From NCBI GenBank assembly GCA_941918925.1, contig OW799236.1, forward strand, positions 89,275,716 through 89,339,715: 64,000 bases of DNA. The letters run 5' to 3'. This document shows, in pieces, positions 30,174-41,660 of the stretch. The notes below the pieces were generated by a model. The model was not told the origin of the DNA, ran no database searches, and saw only the letters and a list, made by a program, of their open reading frames with translations. Position 1 is the stretch's first letter. Each line of letters opens with the position of its first letter. The DNA comes from Phyto melanocephala (Eukaryota; Arthropoda; Insecta; Diptera; Rhinophoridae). Both the position numbers and the translations under genes were made by a program.

Positions 30174-32603
30174 TCTATATATATATAGAGTAACGTGACT
30201 GACTGACTGACTGATTCATCATCGCACAGCCCAAACGCAAAGAGCTAGAGACATGAAATTTGGACAATCGGTTCCTCTTTCAATGTATAGCTCCACTAAG
30301 AAGGGATTTTTGGAAATTCGTACTTTAAGGGGGTAAAAAAGGGTAAAAACGGATAAAATCGGTAATCTTATATCTGCTAAACTAAAAATGATACAAATTA
30401 AATTTAAAAAGTATTGTAATTTGCGCAAAAAATAAGCTGACAGGTGTCTGGTACTTTTTTGAATTTTTGTGGTACTTTTGGTATTTTCTACGTTTATGAA
30501 GGTAGGATTGTACAGTCAAGGACTATTGATTCCAGGTGAGACTAAAAATGTTATGGGCGACCACAAAGGTACTTTTTGAATTTTTATGGTATTTTTTGTA
30601 TTTTCAAAGTTTGCGAAGCTAGAATTTTAAAATTAGTGGCTATTGATACAAGGTGAGACTGAAAATGTTATGGTCGACCAAAAAGGTACTTTTTTTAATT
30701 TGTATGGTACTTTTTGTATTTGCTACGTTTATGAAGGTAGGATTGTACAATCAAGGACTATTGATTCCAGGTGAGACTAAAAATGTTATGGGCGACCAAA
30801 AAGGTACTTTTTGAATTTTTATGGTACTTTTTGTATTTTCAAAGTTTGCGAAGCTAGAATTTTAAAATTAGTGGCTATTGATACAAGGTGAGACTGAAAA
30901 TGTTATGGTCGACCAAAAAGGTACTTTTTTTAATTTGTATGGTACTTTTGGTATTTTCTACGTTTATGAAGGTAGGATTGTACAATCAAGGACTATTGAT
31001 TCCAGGTGACTCTAAAAATGTTATGGGCGACCAAAAAGGTACTTTTTGAATTTTTATGGTACTTTTTGTATTTTCAAAGTTTGCGAAGCTAGAATTTTAA
31101 AATTAGTGGCTATTGATACAAGGTGAGACTGAAAATGTTATGGTCGACCAAAAAGGTACTTTTTTGAATTTTTGTGGTACTTTTGGTATTTTCTACGTTT
31201 ATGAAGGTAGGATTGTACAATCAAGGACTATTGATTCCAGGTGAGACTAAAAATGTTATGGGCGACCAAAAAGGTACTTTTTGTATTTTCAAAGTTTGCG
31301 AAGCTAGAATTTTAAAATTAGTGGCTATTGATACAAGGTGAGACTGAAAATGTTATGGTCGACCAGAAAGGTACTTTTTTGAATTTTTGTGGTACTTTTG
31401 GTATTTTCTACGTTTATGAAGGTAGGATTATACAGTCAAGGACTATTGATTCCAGGTGAGACTAAAAATGTTATGGGCGACCACAAAGGTACTTTTTGAA
31501 TTTTTATGGTATTTTTTGTATTTTCAAAGTTTGCGAAGCTAGAATTTTAAAATTAGTGGCTATTGATACAAGGTAAGACTGAAAATGTTATGGTCGACCA
31601 AAAAGGTACTTTTTTTAATTTGTATGGTACTTTTGGTATTTTCTACGTTTATGAAGGTAGGATTGTACAATCAAGGACTATTGATTCTAGGTGAGACTAA
31701 AAATGTTATGGGCGACCAAAAAGGTACTTTTTGAATTTTTATGGTACTTTTTGTATTTTCAAAGTTTGCGAAGCTAGAATTTTAAAATTAGTGGCTATTG
31801 ATACAAGGTGAGACTGAAAATGTTATGGTCGACCAAAAAGGTACTTTTTTGAATTTTTGTGGTACTTTTGGTATTTTCTACGTTTATGAAGGTAGGATTG
31901 TACAGTCAAGGACTATTGATTCCAGGTGAGACTAAAAATGTTATGGGCGACCAAAAAGGTACTTTTTGTATTTTCAACGTTTGCGAAGCTAGAATTTTGA
32001 AATTAGTGACAATTGATACAAGGTGAGACTAAAAATGTTATAATGTACTTTTTCGCTTTTCTATGGTACTATTTGTATTTTCTACGTTTATAAAGGTAGA
32101 ATTATAAAATAAAGGACTATTGATTCCAGGTAAGACTAAAAATGTTATGGGTGACCAAGAAGGTACTTTTTTGAATTATTATGGTACTTTTTATATATTC
32201 TACGTTTGCGAAGCTAGAATTTTAAAATTAGTGACAATTGATACAAGGTGAGGCTAAAAATGTTATCGGCGACCAAAAAGGTACTTTTTTGTATTTGTAT
32301 GGTACTTTTTGTATTTGCAACGTTTATAAATATAGGATTATACAATCAAGGACTATTGATTCTAGGTGAGACAAAAAATGTTATGGTCGACCAAAAAGGT
32401 ACTTTTTTGAATTTTTATGGTACTTTTTGTATTTTCAACGTTTGCGAAGCTAGAATTTTGAAATTAGTGACAATTGATACAAGGTGAGACTAAAAATGTT
32501 ATGGGCAACCAAAAAAGTACTTTTTTGATTTTTATGATACTTTTGGTATTTTATTCAATAAATAGTAAGAATTGCGCAAACGAAGTAGCGGGTTAAATGC
32601 TAG
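30174..32603 (+). mobile_element. Helitron-type element filled by a minisatellite
   Basis: Starts TCTATATATATATAGAGTAACG after A, followed by (GACT)n and ATTCATCATCGCACAGCCCA, a 5' region I know from insect Helitrons. It ends GCGCAAACGAAGTAGCGGGTTAAATG CTAG followed by T. TC...CTAG between A and T is the Helitron insertion signature. About 2.1 kb of the 2.43 kb is the tandem array 30445-32560. No Rep/helicase frame, so non-autonomous. Confidence 0.75.
30445..32560 (+). repeat. About 118-bp minisatellite, about 18 units, alternating types
   Basis: Each unit runs AAGGTACTTTTTTGAATTTT-TATGGTACTTTT(T/G)GTATTTTC, then either TACGTTTATGAAGGTAGGATTG (type 1) or AAAGTTTGCGAAGCTAGAATTT (type 2), then CTATTGAT...AGGTGAGACT and ATGTTATGG(G/T)CGACC. 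Unit ends alternate GGGCGACC / GGTCGACC at 30551, 30668, 30784, 30901, 31020, 31137, 31255, 31351, 31470, 31588, 31707, 31826, 31945, giving a higher-order dimer of about 236 bp. Units after 32040 are more diverged. A few units are shortened by about 20 bp (for example near 31275 and 31960). Confidence 0.9.
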
Positions 32604-32808
32604 TAACTTATAATTTTAATCAACGAATATGCATACAAGTATATGCAACGCCGAATTGATACAATAAAGCGACTTTTCAGGAGATGTTTTCTGTCAAGGC
32701 TAATTCGTATATCAGGGATGGAAAAGTTGTTATGATATGTCAAATTAAATCAAATTTAATTAAAAAATGTATATCTGTATAGTATTTGTGAAACACATTA
32801 ATTTAATA

Positions 32809-33243
32809 CTACATTTACACCTACACAAAATCTAGTACATAAGGGATTTTAAGCGAAATCTACCAGATTTCCCATACAAAATGAAATCTACTTCGCCACT
32901 AGATTTTGGCAAAATCTACTTAAAATCTAGTAATACTTTGTAATGCAACTGTAGTTTTTATTAAATTGTAATATAACACACTACGCTGCATAAAGAAAAC
33001 TTCAATCATAATATATAAGGTGGTTGCAATTGCACAAGTACTTTATTGTTCACATTTTTTTTATATGGAGTTTGAATTTTGGAGAAGTAGAGCATAGAGA
33101 GCCTCTCAGACCACCTTGTAAAAACGTATATTGTTTTTAAAACGAAATCTTGCAAAATGTCAAAAAACAGTGGTATAAACGGTTTAGATTTTAATAAAGA
33201 TTTTAAATCAAATCTACTAGATATCGCTCAGGTGTAAATGTAG
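32809..33243 (-). mobile_element. MITE with CTACATTTACACCT ends, copy 2
   Basis: 435 bp, CTACATTTACACCTACAC to AGGTGTAAATGTAG, flanked by TA on both sides (32807-32808, 33244-33245). It is the reverse complement of 12243-12691 apart from small indels and substitutions. Shared words include AATATATAAGGTGGTTGCAA and TTCGCCACTAGATTTTGGCA. Confidence 0.8.
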
Positions 33244-33691
33244 TATAAGCCTTTTCTAGATTATCAGGTAAGACTGATGTATTAAATATGCAATTGAAAA
33301 TATATGATGGAAATGGAGAAATAACGTCTTTACAGCTTTTTTTTAAAGCTTTTTTGATTACATTCTTTTATACCCACAGCCTTTAGTAACAACGAGTTTT
33401 GATGATATAACTTCAGAAATGTCTAGATTAGTAGTGTGTGCAACACTGAATAAGCTTCTGCATTGATTTAACGAACTTAACACATTTCATGCATCTTCAG
33501 GCGAGCGCTTAATTTGTTGCTTTAATATTATTAGAATTTAAAGAAAATATTGATTAAACTTATTACTTTTAGCTTGTACATTTAAAACAAGTACTGTATT
33601 AGTATGTTTTATATTTATTTGCTCCTTTAGTGTTTTAGTTAGAAAGACTCTCCTTTGCGCTGGTATAAAAATAATTTCGATACAAGGAGTG
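33244..33691. other. Intergenic, nothing recognised
   Basis: A single TTTTATACCCACAGCC (33368) recalls a mini-me terminus but nothing follows. Confidence 0.3.
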
Positions 33692-34576
33692 CATCGAAAA
33701 AAATTTGTAGTTACATTAAGTTAAATAAAACTCCAATCGTGCAATATAGAAATTTTTTAGAATACCCAAATTTATTGGCATATTGTATAAATTTATTTAA
33801 TGTTAATTTATTATTTCGTATTTATAAAACTATTGAAATTTTTCGGTACACCTTCCATTAAAGATTTTACAGTTGCTTCTGTACCTTTCCACAGGCCTTA
33901 GTTCTGAACAGTTAGGTGGATTTGCCTCTTGTGGCACAAAAATGACATTATACATTGAATACCACTCAAGTGCCTTTTTTCTCTAGTGACATGATGCCAA
34001 ATCAGGCACTCGGTGCTGTCTTAAAAAAAGTAAAAGTCCTTAATTTAGGCACTCCGTCTTGGCCGGGAAGTTGAGAAAAGTCTGCCAGTACGTATGTTTC
34101 GTGGTATGTTTCTAAGTTCTTTACCGAATTGCAATCTTAAATTTTGTATGTCTTCAGCCAAGCATAAGCTTTAGCCTTTTGGACAAAACTATTAGAACAT
34201 TTCACCGTACGCGCTGCTTTTCTGATGGAAGTGTTAGGTGCTCTTCAAAACAGTTGCTCGACTTCTTTTAGATTACCAATATCCCTTGGACCTTTTTTAT
34301 TTCCTGATCCAGGTTTTCTTTCAAAGCTCAGGTCTTCCTTATACCGTTTAATGGCATTTGAAAAAGTTCGAGGGTCAACTTTCAAATTTTCGCTATTTTT
34401 TTTTTAAAGTCCATGACGGATTTTTTTTTCAAAGTTTTAATTATTTTTTTACGTACTTTTTTTTCGCAGTCCATTTTGATCGTAATAACAAAAGATAATT
34501 AAAGAGTTTTAAAATAATAGTATCTGCACGATTCGAGTTTTATTTAATCTGAAGGAACTACAAATTTTTTTCGATA
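33692..34576 (-). mobile_element. Tc1/mariner-superfamily element with long terminal repeats
   Basis: Left end ATCGAAAAAAATTTGTAGTT (33693) continues ACATTAAGTTAAATAAAACT CCAATCGTGCA. The right end is its reverse complement (TGCACGATTCGAGTTTTATT ... AACTACAAATTTTTTTCGAT, ending about 34575), giving inverted repeats of about 55 bp. The interior encodes a minus-strand transposase relic. About 885 bp, so shortened from a normal length element. Confidence 0.75.
33880..34475 (-). pseudogene. Tc1-like transposase relic
   Basis: Minus strand from ATG (complement 34473-34475): MDCEKKVRKKIIKTL, then NLKVDPRTFSNAIKRYKED, FERKPGSGNKKGPRDIG, an in-frame stop, NTSIRKAARTVKCSNSFVQK, KTYKI and, after frame changes, ETYVLADFSQLPGQ. 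The order (helix-turn-helix region, GSGRKKG-like linker, SIRxxA helix, then (DD)ETYVxADFxQLPGQ) is that of Tc1-like transposases whose first catalytic Asp precedes ETYV. Here it is truncated after this point, with only ATRGKST-like remnants towards 33880. Confidence 0.7.
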
Positions 34577-34793
34577 CTATTAAATGTTTTTTGGTTGCAT
34601 GATGTAATCAGCTAAAGTACATGTTAACACCGGAAAACTTGTTCTGAATTTTTAAATATTTGCGATTTAATTTAATTGTTTTATGATATATACAAATCTA
34701 TGGAAATTGACTTAAGTCAAAATAATTTTTTTATGTTAAAAATTTGCGATTTATATGAAAAAGTTCGAACTATTGTAATACAAATTTATATAT

Positions 34794-35200
34794 GTGACCT
34801 TCTCCGAGAAAAGGGACCTAGTTTGCGAAAATAAAGTTTTGAGAAAAACGAATTTGAAGTTTCAGAACGCATTATCACTGTGAACACATCCTCAGTTGGG
34901 AAATGCGATTTGGTATGGTTAGTTATGGTTGGGTGCAGACTTTGTTGACGTCATACCTACTTATGTGAAGACCTTTGCTATTGTTGCTTGCTATGTTTAT
35001 TATGATCTCGATACTTGATTCTTAAGCCGCAACCAGTGACCGACGCAAGAACGTTTTGTACGTTTTTATGGGGTAAATAAATTTCTATTAGAAATTTAAC
35101 TCATTTCATCTTATTCCACATCCTTTTAGGTACCAGAATCCTCTCTTTGGTGCAAACCCGTTTTTCGACATGCTAGGTTCCTTTACTCGGAAAAGGTCAC
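34794..35200. mobile_element. MITE with GTGACCTTCTCCGAGAAAAGG ends
   Basis: The left end GTGACCTTCTCCGAGAAAAG GGACCTAGTTTGCG and the inverted right end (CGACATGCTAGGTTCCTTTA CTCGGAAAAGGTCAC) form an imperfect about 35-bp terminal repeat. The element is 407 bp with no coding. Flanks are TATAT on the left and CTATTT on the right, so a TA site is possible but not certain. Confidence 0.6.
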
Positions 35201-36054
35201 CTATTTGTAAAGCTTGTAACATTTTCAAACTTATAAGTTTTGTGGTATAAACGTCTACTGATGATCTGACATTAGCACCAGGGAAATGTACCCAGCAAAA
35301 TCTGGTTAATGACTTGTTCTTACTAAACAACAAACTTTACTGTTACATATCGTCTGTCTTACTAAGAAGTATGTTAGTAATGACTTGATTTACAACTCGA
35401 TACGTAAGTACTTATTTTCAGACATTTGTTCACATACACACACAATACAATTTTTTATTGCGAAATTTACTAGAGCCATTCAAATATAAAACTTTCTATA
35501 ATTCTCATCTATTTTAACGCGCTTAGGTTATAAGTAATAATTATTTTGACACAGCGGCAAAGCATTTCATTAAAAAAGTAATGACTTACTTTGACATTTC
35601 ATATTAAAGTATCCCAAAATAATCAAACCGATTTTTCGTCCTTAAAAGAACCGAACGATTACTGTAAGTCCATAATATTAATGGGTAATAAGTACTTATA
35701 CTAGTCCTTATTTTTAAGCAAGGGTGGTAAGTACTTACCTCCATTGACATCGCCGTGTTAAAACAATGGGTTTAGATGCCAAATTGTTAGTATATTTTTT
35801 AGTAAATTTAACTCATTATTTTGTAATAAAAGTTTTTGTTGGGTATATATACCAGCTTAAGCCCAACAACTAATAAACTAAAATATTTTTTTTTTTAATT
35901 AATTTAAAAAATACCCTTAATTTATATAAAAACTGAAAGAAATTTAAGTTCTAAAGTGCTGAAATTAAAAAACAAAATAAAGAATTCATATTTGCACACA
36001 TTATTACCCGACTTTAACTACATTTTCATATTTCCTTTAACTACATTTATATTT
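35201..36054. other. Intergenic, nothing recognised
   Basis: GTAAGTACTTA-type words recur (35405, 35690, 35730), suggesting a decayed repeat, but no boundaries are visible. Confidence 0.3.
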
Positions 36055-36868
36055 AACAAGTAAAAGCGCTATATTCGGCCGTGCCGAATCTTATATACCC
36101 TTCACAACGTGTAATCATGCAATAACAGTAGTTTGTAACACCATTCCATATGATATACGTACATACATATAAAAAAGATACATATATAAAAACATCCCAT
36201 TGTAAAATTATAAATTTACGTATGTATGTTAAAAAAAAAATTTAAAAAAAAAAATTTTAAAAAAAAAATTAAAAAAAAAAATTTTTTTTAAATAATTAAA
36301 ATATATATAATAAATATAAAACAAAAAAAAAATATTTGAAAAAAAAATTAAAAAAAAATAATAATAAAAATATAAATATGTAATATATTAAAGAAAAAAT
36401 AAAAAAAAATTAAAAAAAATATATAAAAAAAATAAAAAAAAAATTTTTTGCCTCAGCTGGGATTCGATCCCACGTTTTCTCTAACCAGTATACACGTTTG
36501 TATGTATGTATGTTGTTGTTGTAATGTTGTTTTTGTGAAAAAAAAATCGAGGTGGACGTGGGTTTTTGCTCATATCTCAGTTGTTTATGTACCTATGTTT
36601 CTGGTTTTCAATACCGATCTACTCCCAAATATTTATGATATTATAATACCTCACCCGAGTCCAAACGATGTCGGGGGGCTCCAAAAAGTTGATTTCAACA
36701 TACACACGGACAGACGGTCAGACGGACAGACTGACAGGGCTTAATCGACTCCCCTATTCATAAGCTTTCAGAAAATATATACTTTATGGGGTCGGAAATC
36801 AAAATTGTAGAAATTTCACACGGAATGACAAACCTATATATAACCTTTTTCACTGTGTGAAGGGTATA
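36055..36868 (+). mobile_element. mini-me/DINE-1-like repeat, copy F
   Basis: Very close to copy E (28196-28910), with a longer A-rich block (36230-36445). Head AACAAGTAAAAGCGCTATAT, hairpin ATTCGGC-CGT-GCCGAAT, CCTCAGCTGGGATTCGATCC, ACACACGGACAGACGGTCAG, ATATACTTTATGGGGTCGGA, end TGTGTGAAGGGTATA. The 98-codon open frame inside (36448) is a repeat by-product also seen in copies C and E. Confidence 0.85.
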
Positions 36869-38334
36869 AAAACTGGTCATTTATAAATTGAATAAGTTGT
36901 CCATGTAACAACAATAACATTTCTGTCTGTCAAAGATTGATGGGCACTTTTCTTCATACAACGTTATTAAAAAGACTCATCCATACGTGAAACAAAAAAT
37001 ATTTTGTTAAACAATTGTAGCAATTGTAGCATGTTCTGTGGAAATTTGTTTGTTGTTATTCCCTCTTTAAAATATAAAACGTCATCTATGTACATGACAA
37101 CATATATAAACATTTTTCTGTACATTCTGCTACTAAGAGTGGTGCAGAGGCATTAAAAGTTTATCATTGCGTGATATCTTAGAATCTTATTAAGTACATA
37201 TTTAACAATAATCAAGGCATATTCATAAGGTATATGCATCCCGGACACAAATGCAACAATTAAAAAACACATAAATTTTGTTTTTGTATATATGCCGGCA
37301 TATGCTGTACAATTGTGTTCCTTTAATTTTGATAATTTTTAAAAACTTTAATGCAAAAACTTTATATCCCCGTTTTGGAAATTTTTTTAAACGTTTTAAA
37401 CCAACTGAAACTGCAAGTGATGCAGACTATATAAGATTCGACTCAACCAAATACAGCATTCGTATTTTGTTCGTTTTTTTTTCAAGGATTGTTTTGTTTA
37501 TTTTCTTGTGCTCTTATTCTGAGTATCAACTATACAACTAAGCGTGAGAAATATTTGTACTGGTAATTTCAAATGATTCCTTTGACCAGTCATTAATTTA
37601 GGAATTAAATTTAAAATATTTATTTTTACGGATGTAATTAAATTAAATAAATTAATTTGTATTATTAAAGGTCAACCACTTCTTGCACAACCTTCGTACT
37701 TGCTTCCATTTATATGTGGTCGCACATTTTAGTATTGTAAATTAAACTGTTCAGAGAAGTACATTAATGTTTAAATGAATTTGCATACTTTCTTAATGTT
37801 TAATGAACATACAATTATAATGCTATTTAGCTTACTCTAATACTTGTGTTAATAAGTCTTTTGGTAACTGTAAAGATGAATACTTTAATTCAATCAATAT
37901 AGAATTATTTACATTGCCGTGTATTTTAAAAGCAGCGACTTTTATTATTAACAATTTTATGACTACTCTTCTTAGCCGGTAAGATTGTTTTTTAATTTAC
38001 CATAACAAAACTACCGAAGCAGTTGTATTTTGATGCTTTTATCTTAATTAGTTTCGAACTAATTTATTCAGAAACAGTTTTTCAAATTATCGCTTGCAAT
38101 TGGTTGTTTCTGGAGGGACAAATAACAATTGTGACTAGAAGACCCAGATTTATAAAAACTGTTTTCAAATAATTTTTTTGTCCCAAATTTTGTACAAATA
38201 GGCCTAGGGCGTGTCATGGGTGGTTGGTTCACTGCATACAAACAGTCAAGTGGAGTCTGTATGACACCGTTTTGACAGGACCACATCACTCATCAGCTCT
38301 AATGTATCTCAGAATAAATCCAAGATTAAGGGTA
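36869..38334. other. Intergenic, nothing recognised
   Basis: AT-rich. Small open frames at 37278 and minus 38068 show no motif. Confidence 0.4.
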
Positions 38335-38590
38335 TTAGATGCACCCCGTGGCCGTGAGGTACCTCAGTAGATAATTCAGTCCAACTTTAGATATCGCAGA
38401 GAGGCCACCCAGTACATGTTCGCCCTGAAGTCTGTGTCTCATAGCTGCAAGCGCAGGACATTCGCAGAGAATGTGGAAAACCGATTCCTCCTTCTCCCTA
38501 TCCAAACGTCTGCGACAATGGACGTTCGATGGAAATCCGAGTCAACTTGCATGTTTGCCTAACATGCAGTGACCCGTAGTAGTTTGCATT
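38335..38590 (-). pseudogene. LINE C-terminal zinc-knuckle fragment
   Basis: On the minus strand the reading TGHCMLGKHA, then CRRRLDREKEESVFHILCECP, ALAAMRHRLQGEHVLGGLSA and ISKVGLNYLLRYLTATGCI ends at TAA (complement 38335-38337). This matches the C-terminus that follows RNase H in I/R1/LOA-like LINEs (LTGHC...CRxC...H.LCECPAL). The first part needs a frame change near the CRRR segment. It is more GC-rich than its surroundings. Neither RNase H nor reverse transcriptase is attached. Confidence 0.7.
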
Positions 38591-38737
38591 GGTTCGCAGA
38601 TTTAATCAAAGCTAATTTAAGGAATGCATATTTATATATAGTATATAACTAATCGATGTATGCAACTAAATAGAAACAAAAAATAAAATAAATTGGTATA
38701 TTTTAATTTTGGATTTCTTTATAGTGTATTGTATCAT

Positions 38738-39215
38738 ATCAATAAAATGAAATACGTACATACATACCTACATATTGTTTCATTATATTTATTACGATTT
38801 TATCCGCTTGAAAACATCCCTATTATAAATTGAGTATATGTATGTAATAATCGAAATAAATAAAAAAAAAAATTTTTTCTCAACTGAGATTCGAATTTAC
38901 GTTCATCCAGGTTTTTTCATCATATCTCAGTTCTTTAAGGATCGATTTTTCTGATATTTTGGTGCCTTGGTGCTGATCAATTTTAATTTTTGTGGTGAAA
39001 ATAAGGAAATAAGAAAGTTATCGGACGATTATACTGATTTTTATTACAAATCTGCTTTTGATGGCGATGTTGGGCGCTTAAAAAAGTTGATTTCTACATA
39101 CACTTGGACAGACGGATATTGCTTAATCTACTCCCCTATTTATAAGTTTTAAGAAAATATGTATATACTTTATGGGATCGGAAATGAATATTGTAGAAAT
39201 TTCGTTTCATAAAAT
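38738..39215 (+). mobile_element. Decayed mini-me-like repeat, both ends lost
   Basis: ACGTACATACATACCTACAT, AAAACATCCCTATTATAAAT, an A-rich block, CTCAACTGAGATTCGAATTT, CATATCTCAGTTCTTTAAGG, TTAAAAAAGTTGATTTCTAC, CACTTGGACAGACGGATATT and ATATACTTTATGGGATCGGA keep the order of copies E and F with many substitutions. Confidence 0.65.
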
Positions 39216-39522
39216 TAATTAATTGGTTAATGCCGATCCTAAATCTCATTTTCCATCCCTGTAATAATGAATGAAATCAACAAATTGTGACAGCTAGGCT
39301 GATAATTTCACCTGTGTAAATATGTGTTGGTAATCTCGTTATAACAGCTGATTTATTATCTTAGTGTCAAAATTTGTTAAATTCGCCTTGATTTTATTTA
39401 TTTTTGCAGGGATGGGAAATGAGATTTTTCTTTCATTCCATTCATTACTAGAAGGCGTGTCATATTAACAAACAGTAACAATAGTATCTATAAATCTTCC
39501 GAGGATTATAAATAAATAAAAG

Positions 39523-39730
39523 CACAAAAGAATGCTATATTCGGTCGTGCCGAATCTGATATTACCCTTCACCATCTTCATCATATGTAAAGAGACCACA
39601 TCGGTTCTTAGCCTATATTACAGATTTGATGTTGTGACGCCATTTTCGATTTCAAATTTGTACATATTTGAAAGTATTCTACTAGTCAAGCCATTTCTTT
39701 TGATACCCATATTGATAGGATAGTATCATA
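39523..39730 (+). mobile_element. Hairpin-headed repeat, third subfamily
   Basis: Head GCACAAAAGAATGCTATATTCGG with hairpin ATTCGGT-CGT-GCCGAAT and ATTACCCTTCACCATC. Then comes a different body: GACGCCATTTTCGATTTCAA, GTATTCTACTAGTCAAGCCA, TTTCTTTTGATACCCATATT. The body is shared with 20216-20330 and more weakly with 62727-62990. Confidence 0.55.
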
Positions 39731-41210
39731 TCGTAATGTCATAATTGCCTAAAACTTAAAAATAATGTACAAATATTTTATTAACCTTTGCAAAATTTTC
39801 AAGTCTGTAACGATTCTTCTTATATAGGTGTTCTTTTATGGAAACGGGGGCTACCTAATAGTTACTAGTGACTTTTACTTTAGGTAGCAACAATAAAAAC
39901 AAGTAATCATTTACAGTGTACGAAAACGCAGAAAAAATTGTCGATTAGGACTGTCTTTATAGCCCTAGATGGTATTTGCTATACCTTTCCTAGACCCATC
40001 CTGCAATTTTAATGTCAGCCCTACATAAACTTTATATTATACTATTATTAACCTTTCTACCCCATTTCTTTTACTTAACTTTTCGTATGAAATAACAAAA
40101 AATTCACTTTTCCATTACTGTTTCCGTTTTTGTTTCTTTCCCGGTCAGCAATTTTTGAAATTTTTTATTAAATTCTAGTCTTTTTTGACTCCTATGCGCT
40201 TTTTTGAGTAATGTTTTTTTTTCTTATTTTTTGGTAGTGTTTTTAAAGTCATTTATGATTGTTTTTCGAATCGTTTATCAGTCGTATTGCTAATCGAATT
40301 TGACTCTTTTTCTATTTTTTCCAGTCGGTTTTCTTAATCCGTTCACACTGACGTAATTTCTAAAAAGGACTTGATTTTGTTTATTGTTCCTTAACCGCGT
40401 AGTGGTAGTGGAATAAACAAAACAATCACACCCTTACCAGATAAAGTCCACTGTAGAGAATTAAATTTTCCTCCTATCAAAATTAGTCACACAAAATTAC
40501 AATATTCACTAATTTTCCTCTTTTTCTTTGCACAATTGACTTTCTAGTTCAAAAACTTTCTTTCAATAAAACAAATATTTGAAAATTTAAAAAAACAGCA
40601 AAATTTTAAAAGCATAGCTTGCTCAATATAAATTTTATTTTGGTTTATACCAGAAAAAAATATATAAGATATAAAATTCCTGCAGCCGAACAACAAAGTT
40701 GCACAATATAAAATTTAACTCACGCAAAAAAAAAATAAATAAAATAATTGTCTTCTATAAGGTGTCACCATCATAAGTAATTTTTAAAAAAATATGACTA
40801 TAAGGCAATAGGACAATAGGACGTGATAGCAAACCTTGTAACTTTACAGATTTTATATAATTATTTTGGTCTGGTCATGTTTATCATCAGTCGGTAGTAT
40901 GAAATGGTTTTACTAGTCTTAAACAGCGCTAGGCTCAGGAAGAAAGAAGATGATAACTTCTTTTGAAAAATGCTTTAAAATTTGTTATTTTTATTACTAG
41001 TGCTCTAGATTTTTGAACCGAGGTTTTTTTGTGTGAAATGTATTGGAAGCACTGCCTAACTCAATTTTAAACATATTCGCTATAAACCATAGCTCTCAAC
41101 ATTTTATAGGGGTGATGTGTATGTATTTGTGCTAAAAAAAAAAACTTTAAAAACGCGATTTTGTTAATAATCGAGTATATGTACAAATTTATTTTCCAAA
41201 AATCATTGCT
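39731..41210. other. Intergenic, nothing recognised
   Basis: AT-rich without recognised genes or repeats. Confidence 0.4.
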
Positions 41211-41230
41211 TTAACCCATTTTGTACCAGC

Positions 41231-41246
41231 GGTCGAGATCTCGACC
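41231..41246. promoter_or_regulatory. Palindrome GGTCGAGATCTCGACC, left terminal
   Basis: A 16-bp perfect palindrome directly inside the left terminal repeat. The same palindrome recurs at 41576-41591 and 43327-43342. It is probably a transposase-binding or structural site; function inferred from position only. Confidence 0.6.
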
Positions 41247-41572
41247 ATAAACTTTTGCTGTTGTTCATTAAATAATTAAAAATATTAGGAAGTGGAATTA
41301 ATTATTTTTTTTTAATTTATAATTAAGTTTGTCTTATTGGCTCTCGGACTTAAACTTTTTTACCCCCCCTACCCCCTTTAAAATTTTCACCGGGGAGGAC
41401 AATAGAATAGACTAAAAATAGCCTACTTTTAAATTAGTTGTAACTACTTACAAAAAAATAGAAAAATATAAAGTTTTATCATTTTAAATAGACAACATTT
41501 CGAATAAACTTTAATGTACACAAGCTAGTTATTTCAGTTACTCAAACTTACCGTTAGACAGCCTTGAACTTA

Positions 41573-41608
41573 GCTGGTCGAGATCTCGACCGCTGGGATA
41601 ATTAGAGC
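41573..41608. repeat. 36-bp subterminal inverted repeat, left
   Basis: GCTGGTCGAGATCTCGACCG CTGGGATAATTAGAGC is an exact reverse complement of 43310-43345. Contains the 16-bp palindrome at 41576-41591. Confidence 0.85.
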
Positions 41609-41660
41609 ACCAAATTTTTTTTTATACTTATCTATTTTTTTTAATTACAAATTGAAAAGA

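Noticed and set aside
30445..32560. CRISPR-like periodic array
   Set aside because: There are no unique spacers: repeats are contiguous about 118-bp units, in a eukaryotic Helitron context.
36448..36744. 98-codon plus-strand frame (and relatives at 28544 and 13572)
   Set aside because: Same sequence recurs as part of the repeat copies; treated as a repeat by-product.
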